Assembly (NCBI RefSeq): GCF_025319965.1
Contig: NZ_CP012549.1
Coordinates: forward strand, 1,116,001 to 1,180,000
Length of the DNA: 64,000 nt
Direction of reading: 5' to 3'
Origin: Campylobacter sp. RM16187
GTDB taxonomy: Bacteria; Campylobacterota; Campylobacteria; Campylobacterales; Campylobacteraceae
The notes under the pieces are model-generated. The model saw nothing but the letters and a program-made list of their open reading frames with translations, had not been told where the DNA came from and did no database searches. How positions within the stretch are numbered: the first letter of the stretch is position 1; the number at the start of each line of letters is the position of its first letter. The position numbers were made by a program, and so were the translations under genes. Of the stretch, positions 55,705-64,000 are shown piece by piece.

Positions 55705-56217
55705 ATGAGAGATAGCGAGCTTAAAAAAATAATTTTAGAAAATATTTTTGTAGTGTCAAAGAAGCCTGTATTATTTCGTGATCTGCTTGAGGCAAACTGC
55801 CTTTTTAACGAGGGAATGCTTATTGACCCGGCTAAGTTAAATTTCAAATTTAGATATTTTAAAACATATCTTGTCTATGGAATAATATGTATTTTGATAG
55901 TAGGGACACTTTTGACATTGACTCACAATCTATTCACAAGACTTGATTTTCACCTATCTATAATAAGCTCTATTATATCCACAGCTCTTGTATTTATTGG
56001 ATTTGACATGTTTAAAATTTGGGCAAGAAAGGCCATCAGTAAAGAACTTATAAAAAAGGCTTGGGCTATACATTTTCCATATTTTCCTTATGAAAAATAC
56101 TCCACTAGAGTTGAAATGATATATAACGAAGCTACAAAAAACGAGATTCCGAGAAAAGATTTAGAAAAATATGTATTGGAAAGATTGGTAGCGCAGTCTG
56201 AGACAGGGATAAAATAA
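55705..56217 (+). CDS. Two-helix membrane protein, function unknown
   Basis: This 170-residue protein (MRDSELKKIILENIFVVSKK) has two membrane helices near residues 54-74 and 83-102 and a basic C-terminal half. The reading can be extended upstream to TTG 55582, but that segment lacks a ribosome binding site and conserved character. GAGAAA before ATG 55705 makes it the likelier start. The gene is divergent from dat and convergent with the FtsL candidate, two bases away. No domain is recognised. Confidence 0.6.
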   Translation: MRDSELKKIILENIFVVSKKPVLFRDLLEANCLFNEGMLIDPAKLNFKFRYFKTYLVYGIICILIVGTLLTLTHNLFTRLDFHLSIISSIISTALVFIGFDMFKIWARKAISKELIKKAWAIHFPYFPYEKYSTRVEMIYNEATKNEIPRKDLEKYVLERLVAQSETGIK

Positions 56218-56218
56218 C

Positions 56219-56503
56219 TTATTTCAAATTTAACTGATCAGAGATCTGGTGCTTATATTTGATCTGTTCAACTCTTAGCCTAAGATCTTTATTTTCCTCT
56301 AAAAGCACATCTCGCTTACCACTTAAATCAGCTATCTCACGGCTTGTATAGTAAATTTGATTTGTTATATAAATTTTAGGTAAAAATATAGTAAAAGCTA
56401 TTAACATAATTATATAGACTATTAAAAGAGTGTTGAAATCTAAATTTTGCTCTACTTTTTGGCTCTCTTCATGAAGAGCTAGCAAATCCTCTTTATCTTG
56501 CAT
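56219..56503 (-). CDS. FtsL-like division protein candidate
   Basis: This 94-residue bitopic membrane protein has a short cytoplasmic N-terminus, one helix (about 25-43) and a periplasmic coiled coil (REIADLSGKRDVLLEENKDL). The shape, size and place directly after rsmH match FtsL, which joins FtsB and FtsI at the septum. FtsL is too divergent for firm sequence proof. The start overlaps the rsmH stop by eleven bases. Confidence 0.68.
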   Translation of the reverse strand: MQDKEDLLALHEESQKVEQNLDFNTLLIVYIIMLIAFTIFLPKIYITNQIYYTSREIADLSGKRDVLLEENKDLRLRVEQIKYKHQISDQLNLK

Positions 56504-57425
56504 TATTGCCTCTTAAAATTTTAAACACCCTCATTTTTGCACAGCTACTTCTTGGGTTTGCTTTTATCTCTTTAGAGGATGCCATTATAGCTTTTTTTGT
56601 TATTATTTCGCCTTTTGAGTGATTATTTCCGCATGTACAACGCATTGCGACATTGTCACAGATACAACTTTTAGCCCACTTTTTAAATCTTGTTTTTACT
56701 ATCCTATCTTCTAGTGAGTGAAAGCTTATTATAGCCACCACACAGTCATCAATATCTGAATTTTCTATAGCGTCAAGCAGAGTCTCAAGCTCTTCTAATT
56801 CGTTATTTACTTCTATTCTAATCGCCTGAAAAGCTAAGGTAGCAGGACTTATGCTTCTATTTTTTAAAAATTTAGTTCCTATTATATTTGCAAGTTCGCT
56901 AGCACTGTTTATCTGACTATTTTTTCTTGCCAAAACTATCTTTGAGGCAATCTGTTTTGCGTTTGCAAGCTCACCGTAATCTCTAAAAATTTGAGCCAAT
57001 CTATCCTCGTCATAAAAATTTACAACATCAAAGGCTGAAATTTGAGAATCTTTATCCATTCTCATATCCAAATTTTCACTTTTTAGACCAAAACCTCGAT
57101 CGTCTTTGTCAAGTTGAAGAGATGAGACTCCAATATCTGCTAAAATTCCGCGAACCTCTTTTGTGTCGATTTTATTTAAAATTTCAGAAAATCTACTCTT
57201 GTAAATTTTAACTCTACCGGCAAATTCTTTAAGTCTGCAAGAGGAAAATTTAATAGCTTCATCGTCTCTATCGCAGGCTATTAAATTTACATTTTTATTA
57301 TGAGTCAAAATAGCACTAGAATGACCCGCGTAACCAAGAGTGCAATCCACTATACTTCCGCATTTAATATCATCAAAAGTAGACAAAACTTCCTCTAGCA
57401 AAACGGGAATATGTGGCGATTCCAA
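56493..57425 (-). CDS. rsmH: 16S rRNA (cytosine(1402)-N4)-methyltransferase
   Basis: RsmH (MraW) methylates C1402 in the ribosomal P site. The 310-residue protein shows HIPVLLEEVLSTFD, the SAM motif VDCTLGYAGHSSAIL, GILADIGVSSLQLDKDDRGF, and LAFQAIRIEVNNELEELE. A cysteine-rich C-terminal patch (SCICDNVAMRCTCGNNH) is an extra often seen in this group. It begins the rsmH-ftsL order typical of division clusters. Confidence 0.95.
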   Translation of the reverse strand: MESPHIPVLLEEVLSTFDDIKCGSIVDCTLGYAGHSSAILTHNKNVNLIACDRDDEAIKFSSCRLKEFAGRVKIYKSRFSEILNKIDTKEVRGILADIGVSSLQLDKDDRGFGLKSENLDMRMDKDSQISAFDVVNFYDEDRLAQIFRDYGELANAKQIASKIVLARKNSQINSASELANIIGTKFLKNRSISPATLAFQAIRIEVNNELEELETLLDAIENSDIDDCVVAIISFHSLEDRIVKTRFKKWAKSCICDNVAMRCTCGNNHSKGEIITKKAIMASSKEIKANPRSSCAKMRVFKILRGNNAR

Positions 57426-57491
57426 AGTTATCCTTGTAAAATATATTTTTTATGTATAATAACAAAAAACAAATTCATCAAAGGTTAAGTC

Positions 57492-58070
57492 ATGGATTTA
57501 AAATATTCAGCCGAACAGATAAGTAAAATTTCACTCTCTATGTTTAGGAAGAATTTTTTAGGTATTTTTCATGGCTCAATATCTGCCAGAATAGAGTTTG
57601 AGCAGTTTTTGATAAACAAAAAAAATGCTATTTTTGATAATCTTAAAGAGGAAGATTTAGTCCTTTTAAATTCTAAAAAAGATTATAGATGGAATGATGC
57701 AAGCCTAGATGCTGACATACACATAAATATTTACAAAAACATTAATGAGGCCAAATATGTCTGTTATGCAATGCCACCTTATTTAACCGCATATACCCTA
57801 AATCACACTTTTATAAAACCAAAAGATTATTTTGGATATATGAAGCACCACGAAATTCCAATATATGATCCTAAGCAGTTTGATGACTGGTATGAAAGAG
57901 CAGATACTGAAATTTATCGCTATTTGAAAGAAAACAAGACAAATATTATGATTATAAAAGGGTATGGAGTCTATGTTTATAACAGAACAGCATACCAGCT
58001 CGCAAAAGATGTTGCAATCCTTGAAAATACGTGCAAATTACTTCATATAGCACATTCATACGAAATATAG
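57492..58070 (+). CDS. Class II aldolase/adducin-like domain protein
   Basis: This 192-residue cytoplasmic protein is similar in layout to the N-terminal domain of class II aldolases and adducins. It has FRKNFLGIFHGSISARIE at the sugar-phosphate end and AKYVCYAMPPYLTAYTLN in the centre. KTNIMIIKGYGVYVYNRTAY matches the aldolase GHG-like strand. The usual three metal-binding histidines are not all evident, so it may lack catalysis. It is divergent from rsmH and precedes ppiD. Function unknown. Confidence 0.62.
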   Translation: MDLKYSAEQISKISLSMFRKNFLGIFHGSISARIEFEQFLINKKNAIFDNLKEEDLVLLNSKKDYRWNDASLDADIHINIYKNINEAKYVCYAMPPYLTAYTLNHTFIKPKDYFGYMKHHEIPIYDPKQFDDWYERADTEIYRYLKENKTNIMIIKGYGVYVYNRTAYQLAKDVAILENTCKLLHIAHSYEI

Positions 58071-58202
58071 ATAACTAACAGTGTTAAAATGTTAGTAAAT
58101 TTATAAATTTTACATATTATAAAGTGCGAATTTAAGGTTACATTCACATAAATTCGGTAAAATAAAATCTAAAATTTTAATTGTTAGTTTAAAGGGAACT
58201 TA

Positions 58203-59678
58203 ATGATAACTTGGATGCAAAAGCATAAAAAATACTTAGTGGTCACTATTTGGATAAGCACTATAGCGTTCGTCGGAGCAGGCTTTGTCGGATGGGGAGC
58301 TTATAGCATGAACACCGAAAAATCTACTTCGGTAGCCAAAGTCGGACATAGAGCGATAAGCGTCCAGGAATTTCAAAATAAATATGGCGAATTATACTCT
58401 TATTACAACCAACTGCTTGATGGAAAACTAACAGAAGAAAAAGCCAAAGAGATGGGGATTGAAAATTTAGCCATAGAATCCTTGGTGCAAGAAAATTTGT
58501 TATTAAATTTTGCTGACGATTTAGGGCTTGGCGTAAACGATGACGACATAGTTAAATACATAGTTGCCGATCAAAATTTTCAGATTGACGGCAAATTTAG
58601 TAAAGATCTTTACAATGACGTTTTAAAAAGAGCTAGAATAAATCCTGCGGATTATGAAAAAAATCTAAAAAGAGTAGTATTGCTTGACAAATTAAGACAT
58701 GCGATCAATTTACCTACAAACAAAAACGATATAGATATGATGACATCTAGTTTCTTGATGCAAGATAGAGTTTCTTTACAAGTCATAAAAGCGGCAGAAA
58801 ATGAGATACTCATAGATGAAGACGGAGTAAAAAAACTATGGGAAGAAAGCAAGACAAACTACAAAACTAAAACAGAATATAATCTAGAAACAAGTTTTAT
58901 ACCTGCTATCAGTGCCGATGTGAACGCAACAGAATTAAAAGAATTTTACAACGAAAATAAAAATTCATATAAAGATAGCGAAGATAAAATCCAAGAATTT
59001 GAGACGGTTAAAAAAGATGTTTTAAAAGATTATAACTTCAAAAGTACAAAAAAAACAGCACTAGAAGAGTATCTTTTAGTCAAAAAAGGCGAGAAAAAAC
59101 TTAGCGATAAACAAACGGTATTAGAAGATGACTTTAGCTTTCCTATAATAGACGAACTAAAAAACTTAAAAGCCGGTGATATAATAAAGCCTTTTGAATT
59201 TTCTAAAGAGAATCAAGATGGATATATGATAGCCAAGGTTATAGAAGTTAAAAAACCTGAGGTTATGAGCTATGAGCAGGCAAAAGAACAAGTATTAGTG
59301 ATCTATAAAGAGATCAAAGGGAAAGAGCTAATAGAACAAAAGGCTAAAAACCTACTAAAAGAGGACTTTAAAGGTAAGGACATAGGCTTTATAAGCAGAG
59401 ATTCTGATTTAAACATAGAAGATCTAAGCAGTACAGAATTTAATGCTTTTGTTAGTAACTTGTTTGATAGCAATAACAAAAAAGGATATATTTTATTAGA
59501 CAATAAAGCCGTTGTATACGAAATTTTGGAACAGCAGTTGCTTGATAACAAAAAAGAAAATGAGTATAAAGATATAGTAACACAAAATGTTAGTTATCTT
59601 AAAAATAGCGAACTCATTAAAGATCTAACAAGTGCGTTACAAAAACGTTATCAAGTAGAATATTATTACAAAAGGTAG
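58203..59678 (+). CDS. ppiD: PpiD/SurA-like membrane-anchored peptidyl-prolyl isomerase
   Basis: This 491-residue protein is anchored by one helix (about 14-34, TIWISTIAFVGAGFVGWGAY). It has a periplasmic SurA_N-type chaperone region (VGHRAISVQEFQNKYGELYS onward) and a parvulin-like segment around residues 290-370 (FSFPIIDELKNLKAGDIIKP, VIEVKKPEVMSYEQAKEQVL). Such proteins receive proteins leaving SecYEG. The parvulin core looks weak, so isomerase activity is uncertain. Place before ftsA-ftsZ is conserved in C. jejuni as remembered. Confidence 0.86.
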   Translation: MITWMQKHKKYLVVTIWISTIAFVGAGFVGWGAYSMNTEKSTSVAKVGHRAISVQEFQNKYGELYSYYNQLLDGKLTEEKAKEMGIENLAIESLVQENLLLNFADDLGLGVNDDDIVKYIVADQNFQIDGKFSKDLYNDVLKRARINPADYEKNLKRVVLLDKLRHAINLPTNKNDIDMMTSSFLMQDRVSLQVIKAAENEILIDEDGVKKLWEESKTNYKTKTEYNLETSFIPAISADVNATELKEFYNENKNSYKDSEDKIQEFETVKKDVLKDYNFKSTKKTALEEYLLVKKGEKKLSDKQTVLEDDFSFPIIDELKNLKAGDIIKPFEFSKENQDGYMIAKVIEVKKPEVMSYEQAKEQVLVIYKEIKGKELIEQKAKNLLKEDFKGKDIGFISRDSDLNIEDLSSTEFNAFVSNLFDSNNKKGYILLDNKAVVYEILEQQLLDNKKENEYKDIVTQNVSYLKNSELIKDLTSALQKRYQVEYYYKR

Positions 59679-59683
59679 TGATC

Positions 59684-61102
59684 TTGAGCACTAAAATTCT
59701 AGGCATCGATGTCGGTTCTATTCAAGTATGTGCCGTAATAGCTCAGCATGACGAAAATGGACTCAAAATAATCGGCATCGGAACAGCAAAAACACAAGGT
59801 ATAAAAAAAGGCATCATAACAAATATCGAGTTAGCCTCCAAATCTATAAAAAACGCTTTAGTGGATGCCCAAAGAATAGCTGGAACTTATTACGAAAAGG
59901 TTGTAGTATCAATATCTGGCGCATACACAAAGAGTGTAGACAGTAACGGAGTTGTAAATATACCAAATCACGAAATAGGAATCAAAGAGATAAATCGCTC
60001 AATGTTTGAATCAGACAGAAGAGCCCTGATTCATAATGATTACGAAAAACTTCATATACTTCCATACAACTTTAAAGTAGATGATCAAGAGCATATAGAA
60101 GATCCTTTGGGAATGAACGGAAGCAGACTTGAGGTTCAAACCCATATAATAACGGCACAAAAATCTTCACTTAGCAATCTAAGAAAAGCTTTAAATTTAG
60201 CCGGAGTCGAGCCTGACAATATAGTTCTTTCAAGTTATGCTTCGGCTATAGCTACCTTAAATCAAGACGAAAAAGATCTAGGAGTAGCTCTTATAGATAT
60301 GGGAGGTGCTACTTGCGATATGATAGTCCACTCCGGAAATTCTATAAGATATAACGAATTTTTAGGCGTAGGCTCTGCAAATATCACAAACGATCTTTCA
60401 GCAGCGCTTCACACTCCGCTTTTAAAAGCCGAAGAGATAAAGATAAACTACGGCTCGCTTATCAATAGAGCCAACGAGCTAGTTGAAATTCCTCCTATAA
60501 ACGATGACGGAAAAGTTCAAGAAGTATCGCTTGATGTCATATCAAACGTTATTTATGCAAGAGCCGAAGAGACTCTTATGATACTTGCAAAAATGTTAGA
60601 AGATAGCGGTTATAAAAACTCTATTGCAGCAGGAGTCGTTCTGACAGGTGGTATGACAAAGCTTGAAGGCATAAGAGATCTGGCGTCTGCCATCTTTGAT
60701 AACATGCCTATTCGAATAGCAAAACCAAGAGAAACAGAGGGGCTTTACGAGATCATGAGAGATCCTGCTAACTCTTGCGCTATAGGTCTTTGCATGTATG
60801 GTGCAGGGTATTTTACGCCTTATGAGATAGATTCTGAAAAAAAGATGAGATACAAGGATGAGTCTATTATAAAAAATAAAAATTTGAAAAATATAGTCCA
60901 AGATTCAAAGAATCAAACTACAAACACACAAAATGAGGCCAGTAATAAAATGTTTCAAGGAAGTGTTTTGGATGATGAGTTTGATATAGAAGACTTAAAA
61001 ATCGAAGATAAACACGAATTAGCTGACATTGCGAATATTAACAAAGAGAAAAAAGATAGTTGGTTTTCGCGAATTTGGCAAAAAATGACACAACTATTTT
61101 AA
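59684..61102 (+). CDS. ftsA: Cell division protein FtsA
   Basis: FtsA is the actin-like protein that tethers FtsZ to the membrane and recruits later division proteins. The roughly 472-residue protein opens STKILGIDVGSIQVCAVIAQ (ATPase phosphate 1) and contains LGVALIDMGGATCDMIVH (phosphate 2). AAGVVLTGGMTKLEGI (adenosine motif) and the C-terminal amphipathic helix WFSRIWQKMTQLF complete it. TTG 59684 is favoured because AAAGG stands eight bases before; GTG 59678 overlaps the ppiD stop and is the alternative. Confidence 0.93.
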   Translation: MSTKILGIDVGSIQVCAVIAQHDENGLKIIGIGTAKTQGIKKGIITNIELASKSIKNALVDAQRIAGTYYEKVVVSISGAYTKSVDSNGVVNIPNHEIGIKEINRSMFESDRRALIHNDYEKLHILPYNFKVDDQEHIEDPLGMNGSRLEVQTHIITAQKSSLSNLRKALNLAGVEPDNIVLSSYASAIATLNQDEKDLGVALIDMGGATCDMIVHSGNSIRYNEFLGVGSANITNDLSAALHTPLLKAEEIKINYGSLINRANELVEIPPINDDGKVQEVSLDVISNVIYARAEETLMILAKMLEDSGYKNSIAAGVVLTGGMTKLEGIRDLASAIFDNMPIRIAKPRETEGLYEIMRDPANSCAIGLCMYGAGYFTPYEIDSEKKMRYKDESIIKNKNLKNIVQDSKNQTTNTQNEASNKMFQGSVLDDEFDIEDLKIEDKHELADIANINKEKKDSWFSRIWQKMTQLF

Positions 61103-61116
61103 CTAGGAGATGATGC

Positions 61117-62259
61117 ATGAGTGGCTTTACTGTAGAGGAGAAGAAAAATACTTACGGCGCTAAGATAAAAGTCGTAGGTGTTGGTGGCGGCGGCGGAAAT
61201 ATGATAAATCATATGATAAGAGAGAGCGGTGGAAATATAGACATTGATCTAATTGTAGCCAATACCGATGTAAAAGCTCTTGATAACTCTTTGGCGTATA
61301 CCAAGCTTCAATTAGGAGAGCGAAAAACCAAAGGTCTTGGTGCCGGAATGATGCCTGAAGTGGGACGAGAGGCTGCACAAGAGAGCTACGAAGAGATCAA
61401 AAGCACACTCGAATATTCAGACATTGTATTTATAGCTTCAGGTCTTGGCGGCGGCACAGGCACTGGAGCGGCTCCTGTGATAGCTCAAGTTGCTAAAGAG
61501 GTAGGCGCACTAACCATAGCTGTCGTAACAACTCCTTTTCCTTTTGAAGGTAAGAAACGTAAAAAATTAGCAGATATAGGTCTTGAAGAGCTTAGAAAAG
61601 AGAGTGACTCTATAGTAGTTATTCCAAACGAAAAACTACTGACCCTTATAGACAAAAAAGCAGGCATCAAAGATAGCTTTAAAATAGTAGATGACGTATT
61701 AGCGCGCGCCGTAAGCGGTATGAGCACAATAGTGCTTGGATCAGGAAAAAGCGATATTAACCTTGACTTTGCAGACGTTAAAAAAGTAATGGAGCATAGA
61801 GGAATGGCTCTAATGGGAGTTGGGGAGGCTGAAGGTGAAGAGTCCGCTCAAGAAGCTATCAAAAATGCTATCCAGTCACCTCTTCTTGATGATGTTTCTA
61901 TAAATGGCGCTATGGGAGTGTTAGTTCACTTTAGAATTCACCCAGAATGTCCGATGTCTGATATAGATGAGGCTATGACTATTATAAACGAGGCAGCCCA
62001 CGAGGATGCTGATATAATTTTTGGTACAACATCAGATGATAATATAGAAAATAACAAAGTTCAAGTTACGATAGTTGCAACAGGTTTTAGGAGTAAAGAT
62101 GAGATAAAAACCACTCCTGAGCAAAATAGCCAAGCCTTCTCAGGTAATCCGTTTTTAAATCAAAGACTACATAAACTTAAAGTAAGCGGCGGGTATGATA
62201 GCGAAGAGGCTCAAGCCATACTTGAACTGCCTACATACATCAGACACCAAATGGACTAA
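61117..62259 (+). CDS. ftsZ: Cell division GTPase FtsZ
   Basis: FtsZ polymerises into the Z ring. The 380-residue protein has VVGVGGGGGNMINHMI at the N-terminus and the tubulin signature GLGGGTGTGAAPV. The T7 synergy loop is LDFADVKKVMEHRG. The extreme C-terminus (EEAQAILELPTYIRHQMD) carries the peptide that binds FtsA. It lies 14 bases after ftsA with an AGGAG site and ends in an intrinsic terminator. Confidence 0.97.
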   Translation: MSGFTVEEKKNTYGAKIKVVGVGGGGGNMINHMIRESGGNIDIDLIVANTDVKALDNSLAYTKLQLGERKTKGLGAGMMPEVGREAAQESYEEIKSTLEYSDIVFIASGLGGGTGTGAAPVIAQVAKEVGALTIAVVTTPFPFEGKKRKKLADIGLEELRKESDSIVVIPNEKLLTLIDKKAGIKDSFKIVDDVLARAVSGMSTIVLGSGKSDINLDFADVKKVMEHRGMALMGVGEAEGEESAQEAIKNAIQSPLLDDVSINGAMGVLVHFRIHPECPMSDIDEAMTIINEAAHEDADIIFGTTSDDNIENNKVQVTIVATGFRSKDEIKTTPEQNSQAFSGNPFLNQRLHKLKVSGGYDSEEAQAILELPTYIRHQMD

Positions 62260-62275
62260 TAAATCCTCAAATTTT

Positions 62276-62315
62276 AGATCCGCACAAGCCACTCTGCGGA
62301 TCTAGCTTATTTTAT
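62276..62315 (+). terminator. Terminator of ftsZ
   Basis: AGATCCGCA (62276-62284) and TGCGGATCT (62295-62303) form a 9-base stem with a 10-base loop, followed by AGCTTATTTTAT. The run of T is interrupted, so strength is moderate. Confidence 0.7.
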
Positions 62316-62351
62316 ATTTAAATTTTAAACCCAAATTTATTTGAGCAAATT

Positions 62352-62642
62352 TCAAGCCCCAAGAGTTGCTTTTACCTCATCACTTGCCATCGAGATATTC
62401 CAAGCCGGCTCCCAGACCAAATTTATATCACATTCATTTACGCCTTCAACGCTTAAAGTCGCCTCTTTAACCCAGCTTAAGATAAGCTCGTGAAGCGGGC
62501 AAGAGCGCGTTGAAAGCGTCATCGTCACAACCGCCTTATCATCGTTTGCCTCAACATCATATATAAGCCCCAAAGATACGATATCAAATCCCACTTCAGG
62601 ATCAACTATATTTGAAAGTGCTTTATAAATTTTATCCCTCAT
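62352..62642 (-). CDS. MIP18-family (DUF59) Fe-S assembly factor
   Basis: This 96-residue protein belongs to the DUF59/MIP18 family. The key features are VDPEVGFDIVSLGLIYDVEA and the reactive cysteine in TLSTRSCPLHELIL. Relatives include SufT and PaaD, which help mature Fe-S proteins. It overlaps the large membrane protein gene by eleven bases and is probably the last gene of a three-gene set with it and the DUF2249-like gene. Confidence 0.85.
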   Translation of the reverse strand: MRDKIYKALSNIVDPEVGFDIVSLGLIYDVEANDDKAVVTMTLSTRSCPLHELILSWVKEATLSVEGVNECDINLVWEPAWNISMASDEVKATLGA

Positions 62643-63813
62643 TTTTAACTCCGAATTTAGTGTATTTAAAAAAGTTTATTACATTAACCATAACTAGCAC
62701 CACGCTTAAAACAAGGCAAATTTGGCTTAACAAATTTAAGTTGCCAAAATAAGCCGCAACAGAAACCGTCTGAAACACCAAAGATAAATTCGCCACCCAT
62801 TTTATCATCATATCATCAAGCAAAGGCACCTTAGCCTTGCCTACAAATTTCGCCACATAATGATACCAGATTAAAAACGGCATAATCTTATAAAGATGTC
62901 CGACGATAAAGGCGTATAAAAAGCCAAAAGTAAGCGTAAATACGGCAAATTCTATCTTATCAAGAGCTATACAAACTATGCAAACAAACAGCCAAACAAG
63001 AGCGAAAAAGACATTTAAATTCCAGTAGTCATAAGCCTTTCTAACTCTTTTTTTAAGTATCAAAAGCGCTTCAAGCAAAAAGCAAATCACACTCAAAGCT
63101 ATCAAAACAAGAGCGAATTCAAGGCTAAATTTAAGCGCCACACCGCCTACTAAAAATAGCGCGATAGATAGCTTGCTAAGATAAAATTTAAGATCATGCA
63201 CAAGAGCAAACATAGGCAAAAGCACGCTTGCAACGCCAACTATGATCAAAAATACAAAGCCGAGTACAAAGTAGATGTGATAATGCAAAACCAGCTCAAA
63301 ATCAAGCGCAAATTTACCGGACAGTATCAAGATAAGCATAAAGCCAAGCACGACTCCCACAAGCAAAAATAGAGCCGAAATAAGCAGCGCAACCACAGCC
63401 AAACCGCCTTTTTTGGCGCCTAAAAAGCTAAGCGCGTAAGTAACGGCAAAAAATAGTAGCGTGATAAATAAAATCCCGCCTCCCGCATGGATAAGTGCCA
63501 TCTTTTCAAGATACATCCCAAGGCTTAGCACCAAAACGCCGGCCGAATATAAAATCAAATTTAAAAAAGCAAATTTTATAGTCGAAAAAGCCTTTTCAAG
63601 GATAACGGAAGTAAGCTGATATAGCGCTCCGATAATGATGCTCATGACAAATCCCACGAGGTATACGTGGAAAAATCCAGCGGTTTTTAGGCTTGTAAGC
63701 GAGCTTAAATCAACTCCGAAAAAGACAAACACGCTTGCAAGCAAGAACAAAATCCCAACGATAAAATATCCGCCGACCAGACCAAACGGCGGAGCAAATG
63801 TGTTTAGCAGCAT
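62632..63813 (-). CDS. Multi-pass membrane protein, haem-copper-oxidase/NnrS-like by eye
   Basis: This 393-residue protein has about twelve membrane helices. Several carry well-placed histidines (FFHVYLVGFVMSIIIGALYQ, ALIHAGGGILFI, VLHYHIYFVLGFVF, FLIWYHYVAKFV). The spacing recalls subunit I-like proteins such as NnrS and cbb3 relatives, which bind haem or metal. Catalytic copper-site residues cannot be assigned, so oxidase activity is not claimed. It starts directly after the stop of the DUF2249-like gene (TAAATG) and overlaps the MIP18 gene. A role in nitric oxide or anaerobic respiration is an inference from such gene groupings. Confidence 0.6.
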   Translation of the reverse strand: MLLNTFAPPFGLVGGYFIVGILFLLASVFVFFGVDLSSLTSLKTAGFFHVYLVGFVMSIIIGALYQLTSVILEKAFSTIKFAFLNLILYSAGVLVLSLGMYLEKMALIHAGGGILFITLLFFAVTYALSFLGAKKGGLAVVALLISALFLLVGVVLGFMLILILSGKFALDFELVLHYHIYFVLGFVFLIIVGVASVLLPMFALVHDLKFYLSKLSIALFLVGGVALKFSLEFALVLIALSVICFLLEALLILKKRVRKAYDYWNLNVFFALVWLFVCIVCIALDKIEFAVFTLTFGFLYAFIVGHLYKIMPFLIWYHYVAKFVGKAKVPLLDDMMIKWVANLSLVFQTVSVAAYFGNLNLLSQICLVLSVVLVMVNVINFFKYTKFGVKNEG

Positions 63814-64000
63814 TTAGCCACCGCATTTTACGTTTGTATCTAGTGTCTGCGCGCTCGCGCCCTCTTTTAGGCTGATTATCACCTTTACCTCTTCGCCTTC
63901 AAGCTTTTCGTGGGTGATATCGTAGTTTTGCTCGATCTTTGGGATGAGAGCGACCGGATAGTGGTGATTTATCATCATTACTTTGCTTTTGCTGTCAGCT
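63814..64000 (-). CDS. DUF2249-like protein, C-terminal fragment
   Basis: The last 61 codons of a gene that begins beyond the right edge. The readable part includes KVMMINHHYPVALIPKIEQN and GEEVKVIISLK and ends NVKCGG. The strand-His-Pro-strand pattern resembles DUF2249 domains, which often accompany MIP18 and NnrS-like genes in denitrification or haemerythrin neighbourhoods. Only part is visible, so the family is tentative. Its stop abuts the start of the membrane protein gene. Confidence 0.5.
   Translation of the reverse strand, partial: ADSKSKVMMINHHYPVALIPKIEQNYDITHEKLEGEEVKVIISLKEGASAQTLDTNVKCGG

Noticed and set aside
58074-58096. Hairpin ACTAACA/TGTTAGT as a terminator after the class II aldolase-like gene
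   Set aside because: Seven mostly AT pairs without a following T-run are too weak to call.
1-64000. CRISPR arrays, insertion sequences, prophage genes, tRNA and rRNA genes
   Set aside because: No regularly spaced repeats, transposase or integrase motifs, tRNA cloverleaf or rRNA signature was noticed on reading both strands. A dedicated scan could still find a divergent element.

Overview
This is a low-GC chromosomal segment from an epsilonproteobacterium, almost certainly a Campylobacter other than C. jejuni. The evidence is the gene content and order. The flgI-flgJ-flgM-flgN-flgK block, flaG-fliD-fliS, hspR-cbpA-htrA-CprRS-like, lolC/E-secA-lolA, rsmH-ppiD-ftsA-ftsZ and the hemA-proS-fxsA-hemC-ubiD operon all match arrangements known from Campylobacter genomes, as remembered and without any database search. 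No insertion sequence, prophage, CRISPR array, rRNA or tRNA was recognised. The only RNA gene seen is the RNase P RNA.

Layout. 1-6.7 kb: the start of an AbgA-like amidohydrolase, a secreted GH3 glycosidase, gpsA, gatB, atpB, a frameshifted TauE/SafE permease and periplasmic sodC. 6.8-12.4 kb: a minus-strand flagellar rod/hook-junction operon led by a good sigma-54 promoter, with a probable internal sigma-28 promoter for flgM. 12.5-15.3 kb: the sigma-28-driven flaG-fliD-fliS operon. 15.4-22.5 kb: an HXXEE membrane protein, rnpB, a peptidase E-like protein, an EF-hand protein, truD, thiL, an orphan Fe-S/cytochrome b pair and a membrane-anchored nuclease-like protein. 22.5-27 kb: the liv branched-chain amino acid importer.

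27.2-36.3 kb: a biosynthetic operon (isoprenoid side chain, tetrapyrrole, menaquinone, proS) interrupted by a two-gene restriction-modification cassette that shares 4-nt stop/start overlaps with both neighbours. 36.3-41.4 kb: an AT-rich gap, a HAD phosphatase, metY, an orphan AT-rich membrane protein and a K+/H+ antiporter. 41.5-46.4 kb: a protein-quality-control locus (HspR, CbpA, HtrA and a two-component system) with an HspR-type operator over the cbpA promoter. 46.4-62.3 kb: envelope and division genes, namely LolC/E, SecA, LolA, a large lipoprotein fusing NlpC/P60 and M15 peptidoglycan hydrolase domains, an FtsL candidate, RsmH, PpiD, FtsA and FtsZ. 62.3-64 kb: a MIP18-family protein, a multi-pass membrane protein and a DUF2249-like fragment, a grouping that suggests nitrogen-oxide or haem-related respiration.

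Most of the window is conserved housekeeping sequence. No wholly new system could be demonstrated. The points most worth a second look are the restriction-modification cassette embedded in the hemC-ubiD operon, the NlpC/P60-M15 fusion lipoprotein, the catalytic-subunit-less Fe-S/cytochrome b pair with a missing cluster cysteine, the membrane-anchored PD-(D/E)XK-like protein, and the homopolymer frameshift in the TauE-like gene.
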